Origin: CAIZGX01 sp046048875
GTDB lineage: Bacteria > Bacteroidota > Bacteroidia > Flavobacteriales_D > Sanyastnellaceae
Direction of reading: 5' to 3'
DNA length: 64,000 bases
Assembly: GCA_046048875.1 (NCBI GenBank)
Contig: JBJOFG010000002.1
Location: forward strand, 248,001-312,000
Position 1 is the stretch's first letter, and the number at the start of each line of letters is the position of its first letter. The notes under the pieces were generated by a model, which worked only from the letters and a program-made list of their open reading frames with translations, was not told the origin of the DNA and made no database searches. Below are positions 7,964 to 16,858 of this stretch, piece after piece. A program made the position numbers and the translations under genes.

Positions 7964-9787
7964 ATGTCAGATTTGCTCAATTTCAACCTTCCAAAACACG
8001 AGGATAACGCTATCATAAAAGTTGTTGGTGTAGGTGGTGGTGGCTCGAATGCCGTTAACTACATGTTCAACAAAGGAATTCAAGGTGTTGACTTCGTTGT
8101 GTGTAACACGGATGCGCAAGCATTGGACAACAGCCCAATTCTAAACAAGATGCAGTTGGGTCACACGCTTACGAAAGGTCGCGGAGCAGGTGCTCGTCCT
8201 GAGGTAGGACGAGATGCAGCAATGGAGTCTATTGAAGAGATTCGTGCATTGTTCCACTCAGATTTACAAATGGTATTTGTAACCGCCGGAATGGGCGGTG
8301 GAACTGGAACCGGAGCAGCTCCAGTCATTGCGCAAGTGGCAAAAGAAATGGGAATACTTACGGTAGGTATCGTAACGGTTCCTTTCGCTTTTGAAAACAA
8401 AAAAAGAACAGCACAAGCAACTGCAGGTATTGAAGAGATGCGCAAAGCGGTTGATACACTTTTGATTATTCGCAACGACAAATTGCGCGAATTATACGGC
8501 AATCTTTCATTAAGCAACGCATTCAGTCATGCAGACGATGTTCTTTGCACAGCTGCCAAGAGTATTGCTGAATTGATTACCATTACGGGTATTGTAAACG
8601 TGGATATGAACGACGTAATCACAGTTATGCGCGGAAGCGGTGTTGCGATTATGGGTAGCGGTAGAGCACATGGTGAAGACCAAGCTATTCGCGCTGTTCA
8701 AATGGCAATGGAATCACCATTGTTGAACGACGACGACATTACAGGTGCTTCACACATCTTGTTAAACATTACTTACGGAAACAACGAATTGAAAATGGAC
8801 GAGATCGGGGAAATCACTGATTTCATTCAAGAACTTGCTGGTCCGGAAGCAGATATTATTTGGGGTTACGGAAAAGACGAGCAGTTGGGAGAAGACATTT
8901 GCGTAAACGTTATTGCAACGGGTTTCGCAGCTAAAGAAATTGCTACGCTACTTCCATTGAATGCGGTGAAAGAAGCTCCGGCTCCAACTCCAGTTTTCGT
9001 TTTGGGTGAAACTCCTGCAGCACCTGCGGTTGAGCCATCACCTGTGGTTGAAGAGAATCCTGTTTTCACTCTAGATACAACACCTATTGTTGAAGAGACT
9101 CCTATAGCTCCAGTAGCTGTTGTTGAAGAAACTCCAGTAGTGGCTGAAACAGCGCCTATGGTTGAAACACCAGAAGCTGAAGTGACAGAAGAACCATTCA
9201 AATTGGTAGTTGCCGACGAAATTGAATTGGAAATTGAAAACACTTTCGAAACCGTTAACAAAACGGAAGAGCCGGTGAAGCAAGTTGCAATGTTCAATTT
9301 CGAAGAATTCGAGAAAGCTGAATTAGCAAAAGAAGAAGAGCAAGTGAAAATGGAAGTTGAAGAACCTGAACTTCCAGAATTGAGCACTTTCAAACTTCAA
9401 GAAAATACAACTGCAGAAACTCCAAATATTCCAAGTTTCGAAAGCATTCGTCCGACTTCAGATCGTATGATCCCTGAGACGCAGATGTCTTTCAAGCCAG
9501 AAGTGGTTTCTGAAAATCGTCCTCCACGTACCGAGCTTATGGCGCGTAACAAAGAGCGTGAAGCACGTATTCGTGAATACACCATGCGCATGAAGTCTCC
9601 AAACGGATTGAATGAATTGGAAAGTGAGCCGGCGTTCATGAGAAGAAAAGTAACTCTTGACGAAGGAACACACTCGAGCGAAAACACAGTTTCTCGCACG
9701 ATATCTAGAGAAGTTACTGACGAGAATGGAAACACACGCATTGAACTGCGTACGAACAATCCATTCTTACATGACAATGTAGACTGA
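7964..9787 (+). CDS. ftsZ: Cell division GTPase FtsZ
   Basis: 607 residues from ATG 7964; an in-frame TTG at 7871 would add 31 low-complexity residues and looks less likely. The GTPase core (~1-320) contains IKVVGVGGGGSNAVN, the tubulin signature GGGTGTGAAPVIA and the T7-loop region. A long acidic, Pro/Val/Glu-rich spacer (~330-510) has repeated VEETP-like units. The end has PAFMRRKVTLDE and the terminal FtsA/ZipA-contact peptide NNPFLHDNVD. It polymerises at midcell to build the Z-ring. The gene stands alone here, not next to ftsA/ftsQ/murC of the usual division cluster. Its terminator is inside the 3' end of metG. Confidence 0.97.
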   Translation: MSDLLNFNLPKHEDNAIIKVVGVGGGGSNAVNYMFNKGIQGVDFVVCNTDAQALDNSPILNKMQLGHTLTKGRGAGARPEVGRDAAMESIEEIRALFHSDLQMVFVTAGMGGGTGTGAAPVIAQVAKEMGILTVGIVTVPFAFENKKRTAQATAGIEEMRKAVDTLLIIRNDKLRELYGNLSLSNAFSHADDVLCTAAKSIAELITITGIVNVDMNDVITVMRGSGVAIMGSGRAHGEDQAIRAVQMAMESPLLNDDDITGASHILLNITYGNNELKMDEIGEITDFIQELAGPEADIIWGYGKDEQLGEDICVNVIATGFAAKEIATLLPLNAVKEAPAPTPVFVLGETPAAPAVEPSPVVEENPVFTLDTTPIVEETPIAPVAVVEETPVVAETAPMVETPEAEVTEEPFKLVVADEIELEIENTFETVNKTEEPVKQVAMFNFEEFEKAELAKEEEQVKMEVEEPELPELSTFKLQENTTAETPNIPSFESIRPTSDRMIPETQMSFKPEVVSENRPPRTELMARNKEREARIREYTMRMKSPNGLNELESEPAFMRRKVTLDEGTHSSENTVSRTISREVTDENGNTRIELRTNNPFLHDNVD

Positions 9788-9789
9788 TC

Positions 9790-11838
9790 TTAACGAACAC
9801 TATTGCCCGATTCAACGGGGCGTTCAGGGGAGAGCAACGAAAGCTCTCCCTTGTTGTTTTCAGCCATTAAGATCATACCCGAAGACATTACACCTTTGAT
9901 TTCTCGAGGCGCAAGATTCGCTAGGTACAACACTTGCTTTCCGATAACTTGTTCGGGCTCGTACGATTCTGCGATACCTGAAATAACGGTACGTTCTTCG
10001 GTTCCGACACGAAGCTTCAATTGGAGTAGCTTCTTTGTTTTTGGAACACGCTGAGCTTCCAAAACTTCGGCAATGCGGAGATCCATGTTTTGGAAATCTT
10101 CAAACGAAACATTCGACTTAATCGATTCCATTTCAACTTCAGGTTGAACTTTCGAAGCTTCGAGCTTCGCAACCTGCTGGGCCACTTCTTCATCTGTTAT
10201 TTTCTGGAAAAGAATTGGCATTTCGCCGATGCTATGTCCAGCAGGTATCAATTGCGAAACATTTACCTCGTCCCATTTCAATCCTTCCCACTGCAATCCA
10301 GTTTTCAATTTCTTCGCAGTAAATGGAAGGAATGGCTCAAGTGCAACAGAAAGCGCGGCGACCAATTGAATGCACGCATTCAGAATTCCTTCTGTTTTCT
10401 CTGGTTCAGTTTTTTGAAGCTTCCAAGGTTCAGTTTCGGTAAGCAACTTATTTCCGATACGCGCCAATTGTATGGCCAAGGCCTGCGCTTCGCGGAAACG
10501 ATATGCTTCTATCTTCTCTCCAATTTGATTGAAAGCTGCTTGAGCCTCTTCGAATTGAGCAGATGCGTCGAAAGATGGATTCGAAACTTTTCCTCCGTAA
10601 TACTTGTGAGTTAAAACGAAAACACGATTCACAAAATTTCCGACGATGTCTGCAAGTTCATTGTTTACGCGGTCTTTGAAGTCGTTCCAAGTAAATTCAC
10701 TGTCTTTTTGTTCCGGCATAATGGAAGCCAAAACATAGCGCATTTCATCTTGACGATTCGGGAAGTCTTCCAAGTATTCGTGCAACCACACTGCCCAATT
10801 TCGAGAAGTTGAAATTTTATCTCCTTCCAGATTCATGAATTCATTGGCAGGCACATTCACCGGAAGGTTGAATCCACCGTGAGATTTCAATATGATTGGA
10901 AAAATAATGCAATGGAAAACAATGTTGTCTTTTCCAATGAAATGAACCAATTCCGTTTCATCGTTCTTCCAATAGTCTTCCCAATTCTTTCCGTTCTTTT
11001 CCGCCCATACTTTGGTGTTGGTGATGTAGCCAATAGGCGCATCGAGCCAAACGTAAAGTACCTTTCCTTCTTCACCAGGAACAGGAACACCCCAATCCAA
11101 ATCACGAGTCATTGCGCGAGCTTGAAGGCCTCCGTCGATCCAACTTAAACACTGTCCAACCACATGCGACTTCCACTTCGAAGCGTCGTGATGAACTTCC
11201 CCATTCAGCTTTCCGTTTTCAATAAAATCGCGCACCCATTCGCTGTGGTGTTGCATGGGCAAATACCAATGCGTAGTTTCCTTCAATACAGGGGTGCTTC
11301 CACTCAAAGTTGAAACTGGATTGATTAATTCCGTTGGGCTTAAAGTAGATCCGCACTTTTCGCATTGATCTCCGTAGGCTTTTTCACTTGAGCATTTCGG
11401 ACACGTTCCTGTGATGTATCTGTCTGCCAAAAATTGTTGCGCTTCCGCATCGAAGTATTGCTCTGAACGGTGCGTTTCGAACACACCTTTTTCCTTCAAC
11501 TCGAGAAAAATTTGCTGACTCATTTCGATGTGTTCGGGCGAAGAAGTGCGGTAGTATTCATCGAATGAAATACCGAAATCGCGGAAGGCGTCGCCCATGA
11601 GCTTGTGATAAAAATCTACAATTTCGCGAGGTGTTTTTCCTTCCTTCTTTGCACGAAGGGTAATGGCAGCACCGTGTTCGTCTGATCCACAAATGAAGGC
11701 CACATCCTTTTCCTTTCCTCTCAAATAGCGAACATAAATGTCGGCAGGCAAGTAAGCGCCTGCTATGTGTCCAATGTGAATAGGACCGTTCGCGTATGGA
11801 AGAGCTGAGGTTACAAGGTGTCTTTTTGGTGACTTCAT
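9790..11838 (-). CDS. metG: Methionyl-tRNA synthetase
   Basis: 682 residues from ATG 11838 (MKSPKRHLVTSALPYANG), close to the E. coli length; the frame extends to 11901 but the promoter lies there. The class I HIGH motif is seen as GPIHIGHIAG. The zinc knuckle has CPKC and CEKC. The KMSKS loop is the variant KISTS (GDKISTSRNW). After the anticodon-binding helices, a C-terminal OB-fold tRNA-binding domain (~575-682: SFEDFQNMDLRIAEVLEAQ) gives the dimeric type. It charges initiator and elongator tRNA-Met. It converges on ftsZ with a 2-base gap and carries the ftsZ terminator within its last codons. Confidence 0.97.
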   Translation of the reverse strand: MKSPKRHLVTSALPYANGPIHIGHIAGAYLPADIYVRYLRGKEKDVAFICGSDEHGAAITLRAKKEGKTPREIVDFYHKLMGDAFRDFGISFDEYYRTSSPEHIEMSQQIFLELKEKGVFETHRSEQYFDAEAQQFLADRYITGTCPKCSSEKAYGDQCEKCGSTLSPTELINPVSTLSGSTPVLKETTHWYLPMQHHSEWVRDFIENGKLNGEVHHDASKWKSHVVGQCLSWIDGGLQARAMTRDLDWGVPVPGEEGKVLYVWLDAPIGYITNTKVWAEKNGKNWEDYWKNDETELVHFIGKDNIVFHCIIFPIILKSHGGFNLPVNVPANEFMNLEGDKISTSRNWAVWLHEYLEDFPNRQDEMRYVLASIMPEQKDSEFTWNDFKDRVNNELADIVGNFVNRVFVLTHKYYGGKVSNPSFDASAQFEEAQAAFNQIGEKIEAYRFREAQALAIQLARIGNKLLTETEPWKLQKTEPEKTEGILNACIQLVAALSVALEPFLPFTAKKLKTGLQWEGLKWDEVNVSQLIPAGHSIGEMPILFQKITDEEVAQQVAKLEASKVQPEVEMESIKSNVSFEDFQNMDLRIAEVLEAQRVPKTKKLLQLKLRVGTEERTVISGIAESYEPEQVIGKQVLYLANLAPREIKGVMSSGMILMAENNKGELSLLSPERPVESGNSVR
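9828..9860 (+). terminator. ftsZ intrinsic terminator inside metG
   Basis: GGGAGAGC (9828-9835) pairs with GCTCTCCC (9843-9850), an 8-bp stem with a 7-base loop. TTGTTGTTTT follows on the plus strand. It lies 40 bases after the ftsZ stop and overlaps the metG codons for KGELSLLSP. Confidence 0.78.
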
Positions 11839-11882
11839 CTTTTTTGTGGTGTTTTGCGCAGAAAACTGCGAATTTAGCGCAT

Positions 11883-11890
11883 CAAAGATA
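11883..11890 (-). promoter_or_regulatory. metG -7 promoter element
   Basis: The minus strand reads TATCTTTG, an exact TAnnTTTG element, 44 bases ahead of the chosen metG start. It supports the start at 11838, because the upstream extension of the frame would lie across or before the promoter. A convincing -33 TTTG at the right spacing was not found. Confidence 0.5.
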
Positions 11891-11895
11891 AAGCG

Positions 11896-12804
11896 ATGCA
11901 ACCAGCTTTTTTACAACAAGGCGATACGATTGGAATAATTGCCACGGCGCGATTCATTACAAGCGATCAATGGCAATATGCCAAAGACGTTATTGAATCT
12001 TGGGGATTGAAAATCAAATGCGCCGAAAACGTTTTTAAACCGCAGTTTCAGTTGGCTGGAAGTGTTGAAGATCGGACGCAATCTTTTCTTTCTTTATGGA
12101 ATGATTCTGAAGTGAAAGCCCTGCTGGTAGCGCGCGGCGGATACGGAACGGTTCATACCATTGACGAAATTCTTCCACATTTAGATGCTTCGAAATGGAT
12201 TTGTGGATATTCAGACGTGACTGTTCTTTTGAATGCTTGTACGAACAAAGACATTCGGTGCATTCATTCAACCATGCCTATTTCCTTTGAACACGCGACG
12301 CCAGAAGCATTGAAGAATTTGAGATGCGCGCTATTTGGAGAGTCCTTTTCGTTCGATTGGCATGAAAAGCAAATTCAACCTGGACGTGCAGAAGGCCATA
12401 TTGTTGGTGGAAATTTATCGGTGATATACAGTCAGCTTGGCTCTGCGACACAGCTGAACACCAAAGGAAAAATACTTTTTTTGGAAGATGTAGATGAAAT
12501 GCTCTATCACGTTGATCGCATGTTGGTGGCGTTGAAGCGCGCGGGAATGTTTCAGGGCATTTCAGGATTGATTTTAGGTGGGTTCACTCAAATGCGCGAC
12601 AACACTGAAGAATTCGGATTTTCAAGCAACAATCCTTGGGGAAAATCGGTTGAAGATATGATTCGAGGAGTTGGCTTACAAGAGGACGTGCCGATTTGCG
12701 TTGGATTTCCAGCTGGACATTTGAACGATAACCGCGCCTTTTACATGGGTAAGAAAGCCGAATTAATTGTGAATGAAAATTCCGCACAACTGACATGGAA
12801 ATAA
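11896..12804 (+). CDS. LD-carboxypeptidase, peptidase family S66
   Basis: 302 residues. The S66 fold is recognised by GDTIGIIATAR at the start, ARGGYGTVHTID, GYSDVTVL (nucleophile Ser), FLEDVDEMLYHVDRML (catalytic Glu) and GFPAGHLNDN (catalytic His), in the Ser-Glu-His order of LdcA. Members remove the terminal D-Ala from murein tetrapeptides in the cytosol during peptidoglycan recycling; related MccF proteins act on microcin adducts, which cannot be excluded. There is no signal peptide. It is divergent from metG, with the start codon inside the intergenic promoter region, and precedes the IPExxxVDY-pyk pair. Confidence 0.9.
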   Translation: MQPAFLQQGDTIGIIATARFITSDQWQYAKDVIESWGLKIKCAENVFKPQFQLAGSVEDRTQSFLSLWNDSEVKALLVARGGYGTVHTIDEILPHLDASKWICGYSDVTVLLNACTNKDIRCIHSTMPISFEHATPEALKNLRCALFGESFSFDWHEKQIQPGRAEGHIVGGNLSVIYSQLGSATQLNTKGKILFLEDVDEMLYHVDRMLVALKRAGMFQGISGLILGGFTQMRDNTEEFGFSSNNPWGKSVEDMIRGVGLQEDVPICVGFPAGHLNDNRAFYMGKKAELIVNENSAQLTWK

Positions 12805-12805
12805 C

Positions 12806-12813
12806 TACCTTTG
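12806..12813 (+). promoter_or_regulatory. -7 element for the IPExxxVDY-pyk operon
   Basis: TACCTTTG matches TAnnTTTG exactly and starts 1 base after the upstream stop codon. The start codon is 31 bases downstream, predicting a leader of about 25 bases. Confidence 0.5.
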
Positions 12814-12844
12814 CGTAGTTCGTGTAAAAAATACACTAACTCAA

Positions 12845-13258
12845 ATGGCTGCTAAAAACATTACGTTTTCGAACGAAGAGTATTTGAATTTCGAGTTGAT
12901 CGGAATTAACTCGCGAGAGAAAGATTTTCGCTTGGCGTGGTTTTTAAATAAGGAAATGAAGTGGAGTTTAGAGCGATTGAAGCCTTATAAACTCGAAACG
13001 AAAGATCAGAATTCTGAGCACGAGTTGTTCAAATACGTTTCCGAAGAAAACCACTACACGATTCATTTAATCTCGAATCGTTCCCTTCAGGGAGTGCTTA
13101 TTCCTGAGTATGCGCAGTTGGAGTATCTCCTGAAAGTAGAAGGCAGAGAAGACATTGAGAATTTAGTGAAAGAAATAAGAAAAATAAACAACGTGCTGGC
13201 AGCGTTTCACCTTTCGCAAGAGAGTTTGAAACATGTAAGTCATTTGTTCTTCGATTGA
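12845..13258 (+). CDS. IPExxxVDY-family protein
   Basis: 137 residues, cytosolic, helical and acidic. LIPEYAQLEYLLKVEG fits the family signature (IPE, three residues, then a V/L-D/E-Y variant, here LEY). The family is found in Bacteroidota and sits immediately upstream of pyruvate kinase, as here (2 bases between its stop and the pyk ATG). Its function is not known; the constant neighbourhood suggests a link to pyk expression or enzyme control, which is inference. Residues KDFRLAWFLNKEMKWSLERL give an amphipathic helical start. Confidence 0.85.
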   Translation: MAAKNITFSNEEYLNFELIGINSREKDFRLAWFLNKEMKWSLERLKPYKLETKDQNSEHELFKYVSEENHYTIHLISNRSLQGVLIPEYAQLEYLLKVEGREDIENLVKEIRKINNVLAAFHLSQESLKHVSHLFFD

Positions 13259-13260
13259 TT

Positions 13261-14679
13261 ATGAAAAAAACGAAAATAGTAGCGACCATCGGTCCAGTAT
13301 CAGCAAACAAAGAAGTTCTAAAAGGAATGATTCAAGCGGGCTTGAATGTAGTGCGTTTGAACTTCTCTCATGGTTCGCACGACGACCACTCGAGTGTAGT
13401 GAACTTTGTTCGAGAGATCGACAAAGAGTTAGGAACAAACACCGCTCTTTTAGCAGATTTGCAGGGTCCTAAATTGCGTGTTGGTGTTATGCAAGACAAC
13501 GGTGTAATGTTGGAAGCGGGTAAGCAAATTATCATTACAACCGAAGACCAAATTGGAACAGCATCTCACATCTACACCAACTACAAAGAATTTCCATCGG
13601 ACGTAAAACCTGGTGAGCGTGTGTTATTGGACGATGGAAAAATTGCGATTCGCATACTTTCCACCGACGGCAAAAAAGAGGTGTTGTGCGAGATTATCCA
13701 AGGTGGAATCCTTTCATCGAAAAAAGGATTGAATTTACCCGAGACGAAAGTTTCTCTTCCTTCTCTTTCGAAAAAAGACTTGAATGACCTAGAATTTGCT
13801 CTTTCGTTGAACATCGATTGGATTGGTCTTTCTTTCGTGCGAAAAGCTGAAGATGTTCGTGTGTTAAAAGGTATCATTGCTGAAAACGGCAAACATGCCA
13901 AAGTGGTTGCGAAGATTGAAAAACCAGAAGCGCTTGAGGTGATTGATGAAATCATTCGCGAGACAGATGCAGTCATGGTAGCACGTGGTGACCTCGGAGT
14001 TGAAATTCCGATTGAACAAGTTCCACTTGCTCAAAAGATGATTGTAAAGAAATGTGTTGAAGCTGCGAAACCTGTTATTGTTGCAACACAGATGATGGAG
14101 AGCATGATTACTAGCATGACCCCAACACGCGCTGAAGTTACAGACGTTGCGAACGCAGTATTGGACGGAGCAGACGCGGTAATGCTAAGCGGTGAAACCA
14201 GTGTGGGAGCATATCCGGTAGCGGCAATTACAATGATGCATAACATCATTAACGAAGCAGAAAAATTCCCAGGATTGTATTACCTCGAAGAGGCTCCTTA
14301 TGAAATGGATGAAACGCGCTTCATCACAGACAGCATCTGCTTCAGTGCTTGTCGTGTTGCAAAACGTACGGGAGCAACAAGCATTGCTACCATGTCCTTT
14401 TCTGGATATACAGGATATAAGATTTCGAGTTGGAGACCGAATGCACACGTGTTTGTATTCACTGGAAACAAACGCATTCTAACGCAATTGAATTTGGTTT
14501 GGGGAGTGAAGGCGTTTTACTATGATAAGATGGTAAGTACCGATCAAACCATTGCGGATATTCGTTACATCTTAAAGAAAAACGGATACGTGAAAGATGG
14601 CGATTTCTTGGTGAATGTAGCTTCCATGCCTATTGCAGAGCAGGGGACAACGAATATGTTAAAGATTAGTCGAATATAG
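13261..14679 (+). CDS. pyk: Pyruvate kinase
   Basis: 472 residues from ATG 13261; an in-frame TTG at 13255 overlaps the upstream stop and is not needed. It shows the TIM-barrel start TKIVATIGP, the metal/substrate segment MVARGDLGVEIP and the signature KPVIVATQMMESMI, followed by AEVTDVANAVLDGADAVMLS. It transfers phosphate from phosphoenolpyruvate to ADP. The C-terminal allosteric domain is complete. It is co-transcribed with the IPExxxVDY gene. Its last 14 bases overlap the 3' end of the convergent ACC-deaminase-like gene, and its terminator lies inside that gene. Confidence 0.97.
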   Translation: MKKTKIVATIGPVSANKEVLKGMIQAGLNVVRLNFSHGSHDDHSSVVNFVREIDKELGTNTALLADLQGPKLRVGVMQDNGVMLEAGKQIIITTEDQIGTASHIYTNYKEFPSDVKPGERVLLDDGKIAIRILSTDGKKEVLCEIIQGGILSSKKGLNLPETKVSLPSLSKKDLNDLEFALSLNIDWIGLSFVRKAEDVRVLKGIIAENGKHAKVVAKIEKPEALEVIDEIIRETDAVMVARGDLGVEIPIEQVPLAQKMIVKKCVEAAKPVIVATQMMESMITSMTPTRAEVTDVANAVLDGADAVMLSGETSVGAYPVAAITMMHNIINEAEKFPGLYYLEEAPYEMDETRFITDSICFSACRVAKRTGATSIATMSFSGYTGYKISSWRPNAHVFVFTGNKRILTQLNLVWGVKAFYYDKMVSTDQTIADIRYILKKNGYVKDGDFLVNVASMPIAEQGTTNMLKISRI

Positions 14680-15583
14680 TTTTCGGATTGCCTTGCAATC
14701 CTCCAGTATGAAACATTAAAACCGAACCTTCGTTCGGTTTTTTGTTTTCTTCCAAAAAAGAATACATCAACTTTCCTGTATAAACAACATCCAAAGGAAG
14801 TTGATGCTTTCGATTGATTTCCTGAATAAAATGAACTAGCGCATCATTGTATTTTCCATATCCACCGAATGTGTCTTCACTGAAAACAATTGCACGCTCT
14901 AGGACTTCATCGGCAACGGTTTCATCATGAAAAAAATAGATGAGCTTATTCCGAATTTCATTTCGCATATAGTGTTCACCCTTCAAGGCGCTGTATATCC
15001 AAACTTTTTGATAAGGTTTCGACTTAACCAAAAGTCCTGCAGCAGTTGTTCCCGTGCCCGCAGCTACCAACCAATGATTAAAATCATAATCTTCCTCATT
15101 AACCATTTGCATGGTACCATTCAATCCCAAATAATTCGCACCACCTTCCGGAACAAGAAAGGCCGATTCCCATTTTTCATGCACCCAAACTTTCATCTCT
15201 TCGCTGTTGCGTTCCTCGTAGTTGGCCCTTGAAATAAAGCATAGCTCCATTCCGCATTCCTTTGCAAACATCAATGTTGGACTGTAGTTCTTTGGTTCTT
15301 CCCCTCGAATAATTCCTACTGAATGAATTCCCAATTCCTTTGCAACCGAGGCTGTCGCGTAAATATGATTGCTGTAAGCTCCACCAAAAGTGACCAATTG
15401 CTTCGCCCCTCGCCTATTCATTTCATCCAAATTGAACATTAGCTTAAACCACTTGTTCCCATTGATAGTTGCGTGCATCTCGTCGAAGCGCTTAATCGTA
15501 AATGACCTTTCAATTTCAAAAGATATCGATTGATAAGAAGGTTGTAAGAAATTTATTTTTTTGTTGAATTGTAAATAATGCAT
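14666..15583 (-). CDS. PLP-dependent ACC deaminase / D-cysteine desulfhydrase family
   Basis: 305 residues, a tryptophan synthase beta-type (fold II) PLP enzyme. GNKWFKL carries the Schiff-base Lys. VTFGGAYSNHIYATA is the phosphate-adjacent segment and VAAGTGTTAAG the PLP-phosphate-binding glycine loop. Members include 1-aminocyclopropane-1-carboxylate deaminase and D-cysteine desulfhydrase; the substrate cannot be read from sequence alone and the Bacteroidota group is largely uncharacterised. Its start lies in ATGCAT (15578-15583), so the divergent gene could in principle begin at the same palindrome. Its 3' end overlaps pyk by 14 bases and contains the pyk terminator. Confidence 0.85.
   Translation of the reverse strand: MHYLQFNKKINFLQPSYQSISFEIERSFTIKRFDEMHATINGNKWFKLMFNLDEMNRRGAKQLVTFGGAYSNHIYATASVAKELGIHSVGIIRGEEPKNYSPTLMFAKECGMELCFISRANYEERNSEEMKVWVHEKWESAFLVPEGGANYLGLNGTMQMVNEEDYDFNHWLVAAGTGTTAAGLLVKSKPYQKVWIYSALKGEHYMRNEIRNKLIYFFHDETVADEVLERAIVFSEDTFGGYGKYNDALVHFIQEINRKHQLPLDVVYTGKLMYSFLEENKKPNEGSVLMFHTGGLQGNPKTIFD
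14718..14745 (+). terminator. pyk intrinsic terminator inside the convergent gene
   Basis: AAAACCGAAC (14718-14727) pairs with GTTCGGTTTT (14732-14741) around a CTTC loop, a 10-bp stem, and the T-tract continues to 14745 and beyond. It lies 39 bases after the pyk stop, within the codons for KPNEGSVL of the leftward PLP enzyme. Confidence 0.88.
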
Positions 15584-15592
15584 TTTTGCGGC

Positions 15593-15763
15593 ATGAGTGA
15601 AAATAACGAATCAAAAGTACAGGGAGAAGACTACTATCTGAGCGAGGAGGGGTACATTATATTCACAGAGGCCTACCACCTAAAACGAGGTTATTGTTGC
15701 CAAAGTGGATGTAGACACTGTCCCTTCGGCTACGACAAAAAGACGGGTAAAGTGACTAAATAA
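15593..15763 (+). CDS. DUF5522 small cysteine-rich protein
   Basis: 56 residues from ATG 15593 (MSENNESK); an alternative ATG at 15578 would add MHFCG and overlap the start of the divergent gene. FTEAYHLKRGYCCQSGCRHC followed by PFGYDKK is the DUF5522 signature, with Cys-Cys and Cys-x-x-x-Cys-x-x-Cys spacing that suggests a bound metal, probably zinc. The function is unknown. A CATTTTTG -7-like element at 15581-15588 ends only 4 bases before ATG 15593, which fits the near-leaderless pattern in this window and supports the shorter start. Confidence 0.8.
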   Translation: MSENNESKVQGEDYYLSEEGYIIFTEAYHLKRGYCCQSGCRHCPFGYDKKTGKVTK

Positions 15764-15791
15764 CTTCGCATCTTTGCAAAAAAAGAACTGC

Positions 15792-16847
15792 ATGCGATTT
15801 TTCTTTCTAATGTGCCTTTTCATTCCTCAAGTTGTTTTTTCCCAAATTAATAAAGACAGTATTCACTTCTCGGGTTACACCGAGGTCTATTTTTCCCAAG
15901 ACCAACACAACTGGCAAGATCATCAGCGTCCTCCGTTTCTCTATAGCCACACTTCTACAAACCATGTCGCATTAAACACGGCGGTATTGGATTTTAAGTA
16001 CAGTTCTAATCGATTAAAAACACAGTTATCCCTTGTTGAAGGAACCTATGCAAACAAAGTGACCTCAGCGGAACCGATCGGATTTGGTGCTTTGTACGTA
16101 GGAAACATTTCATACAAGCTTAGCTCAAAAGAAAATCTTTGGATTCAAGCTGGGGTAATTCCTTCCCACATTGGATTGGAATCGGCCATTGGTTTTTCAA
16201 ATTTATCGCTAAGTAGAAGTTTAGCAGCTGAGAATTCGCCTTACTATGAAAGTGGAATTGCACTTCAATATTCTTCGAAAAACAATAAGTTCTTTGGTTC
16301 ATTGCTTGCGCTCAACGGTTGGCAGACAATGACGCTTCGTGCACAACAGTCCCGTCCAGATTTTGGAACTCAAATTCAATATAAACCAAATGAAAAAATT
16401 ACGTTAAACCACTCCACTTATTACGGAGAAGTGGCTGTATTGGATAGTTCACAAACCCGATTTTTTCAAAATATCTATGGAAACATTCAATTTAAAAAGA
16501 ATTGGACTGTTCAATTCCAAGCTGATTACGGAATTCAAGAAACTGAAAACAACGAATTGAACAAAAGTTGGATGACGGGATTTCTAGGACTTGCCTTCAA
16601 CGTGAATGACAAACTCACGCTAGTCGGTCGTTGGGAGCTTTTGAAAGATTCAAACAACCTGGTGATTTCAGGAGTGAACAACGATTTATGGGGTTATAGT
16701 TTCAATATAAATTATCTGCTCGATGAGCATTTGCTTCTTCGTGCCGAGTGGAGAAACATTACAACCAACAGTTACACCTTTACTTTTCAGAACTACAGTG
16801 AAAAACAAATGAACGGATTAAATTTGTCGCTCGCTGCTCAATTCTAG
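15792..16847 (+). CDS. Outer-membrane porin (OmpL-like beta-barrel)
   Basis: 351 residues from ATG 15792; the signal peptide MRFFFLMCLFIPQVVFSQ ends with a typical VFSQ cut site. The mature part starts with HFSGYTEVYFSQD and consists of alternating amphipathic strands with aromatic girdles, ending in a C-terminal Phe (NLSLAAQF), as in outer-membrane barrels. It resembles the porin-2/OmpL-like group of Bacteroidota (early NWQDHQRPPFLYSH and VIPSHIGLESAIG). The solute it passes is unknown. It is 11 bases ahead of hutU and likely co-transcribed, which could link it to histidine or urocanate uptake; this is inference. Confidence 0.8.
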   Translation: MRFFFLMCLFIPQVVFSQINKDSIHFSGYTEVYFSQDQHNWQDHQRPPFLYSHTSTNHVALNTAVLDFKYSSNRLKTQLSLVEGTYANKVTSAEPIGFGALYVGNISYKLSSKENLWIQAGVIPSHIGLESAIGFSNLSLSRSLAAENSPYYESGIALQYSSKNNKFFGSLLALNGWQTMTLRAQQSRPDFGTQIQYKPNEKITLNHSTYYGEVAVLDSSQTRFFQNIYGNIQFKKNWTVQFQADYGIQETENNELNKSWMTGFLGLAFNVNDKLTLVGRWELLKDSNNLVISGVNNDLWGYSFNINYLLDEHLLLRAEWRNITTNSYTFTFQNYSEKQMNGLNLSLAAQF

Positions 16848-16858
16848 CACTAACACCT

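Noticed and set aside
8866..9393. 175-codon leftward frame inside ftsZ
   Set aside because: It is antisense to the repetitive Pro/Glu/Val spacer; the Ser/Thr-rich product reflects codon bias only.
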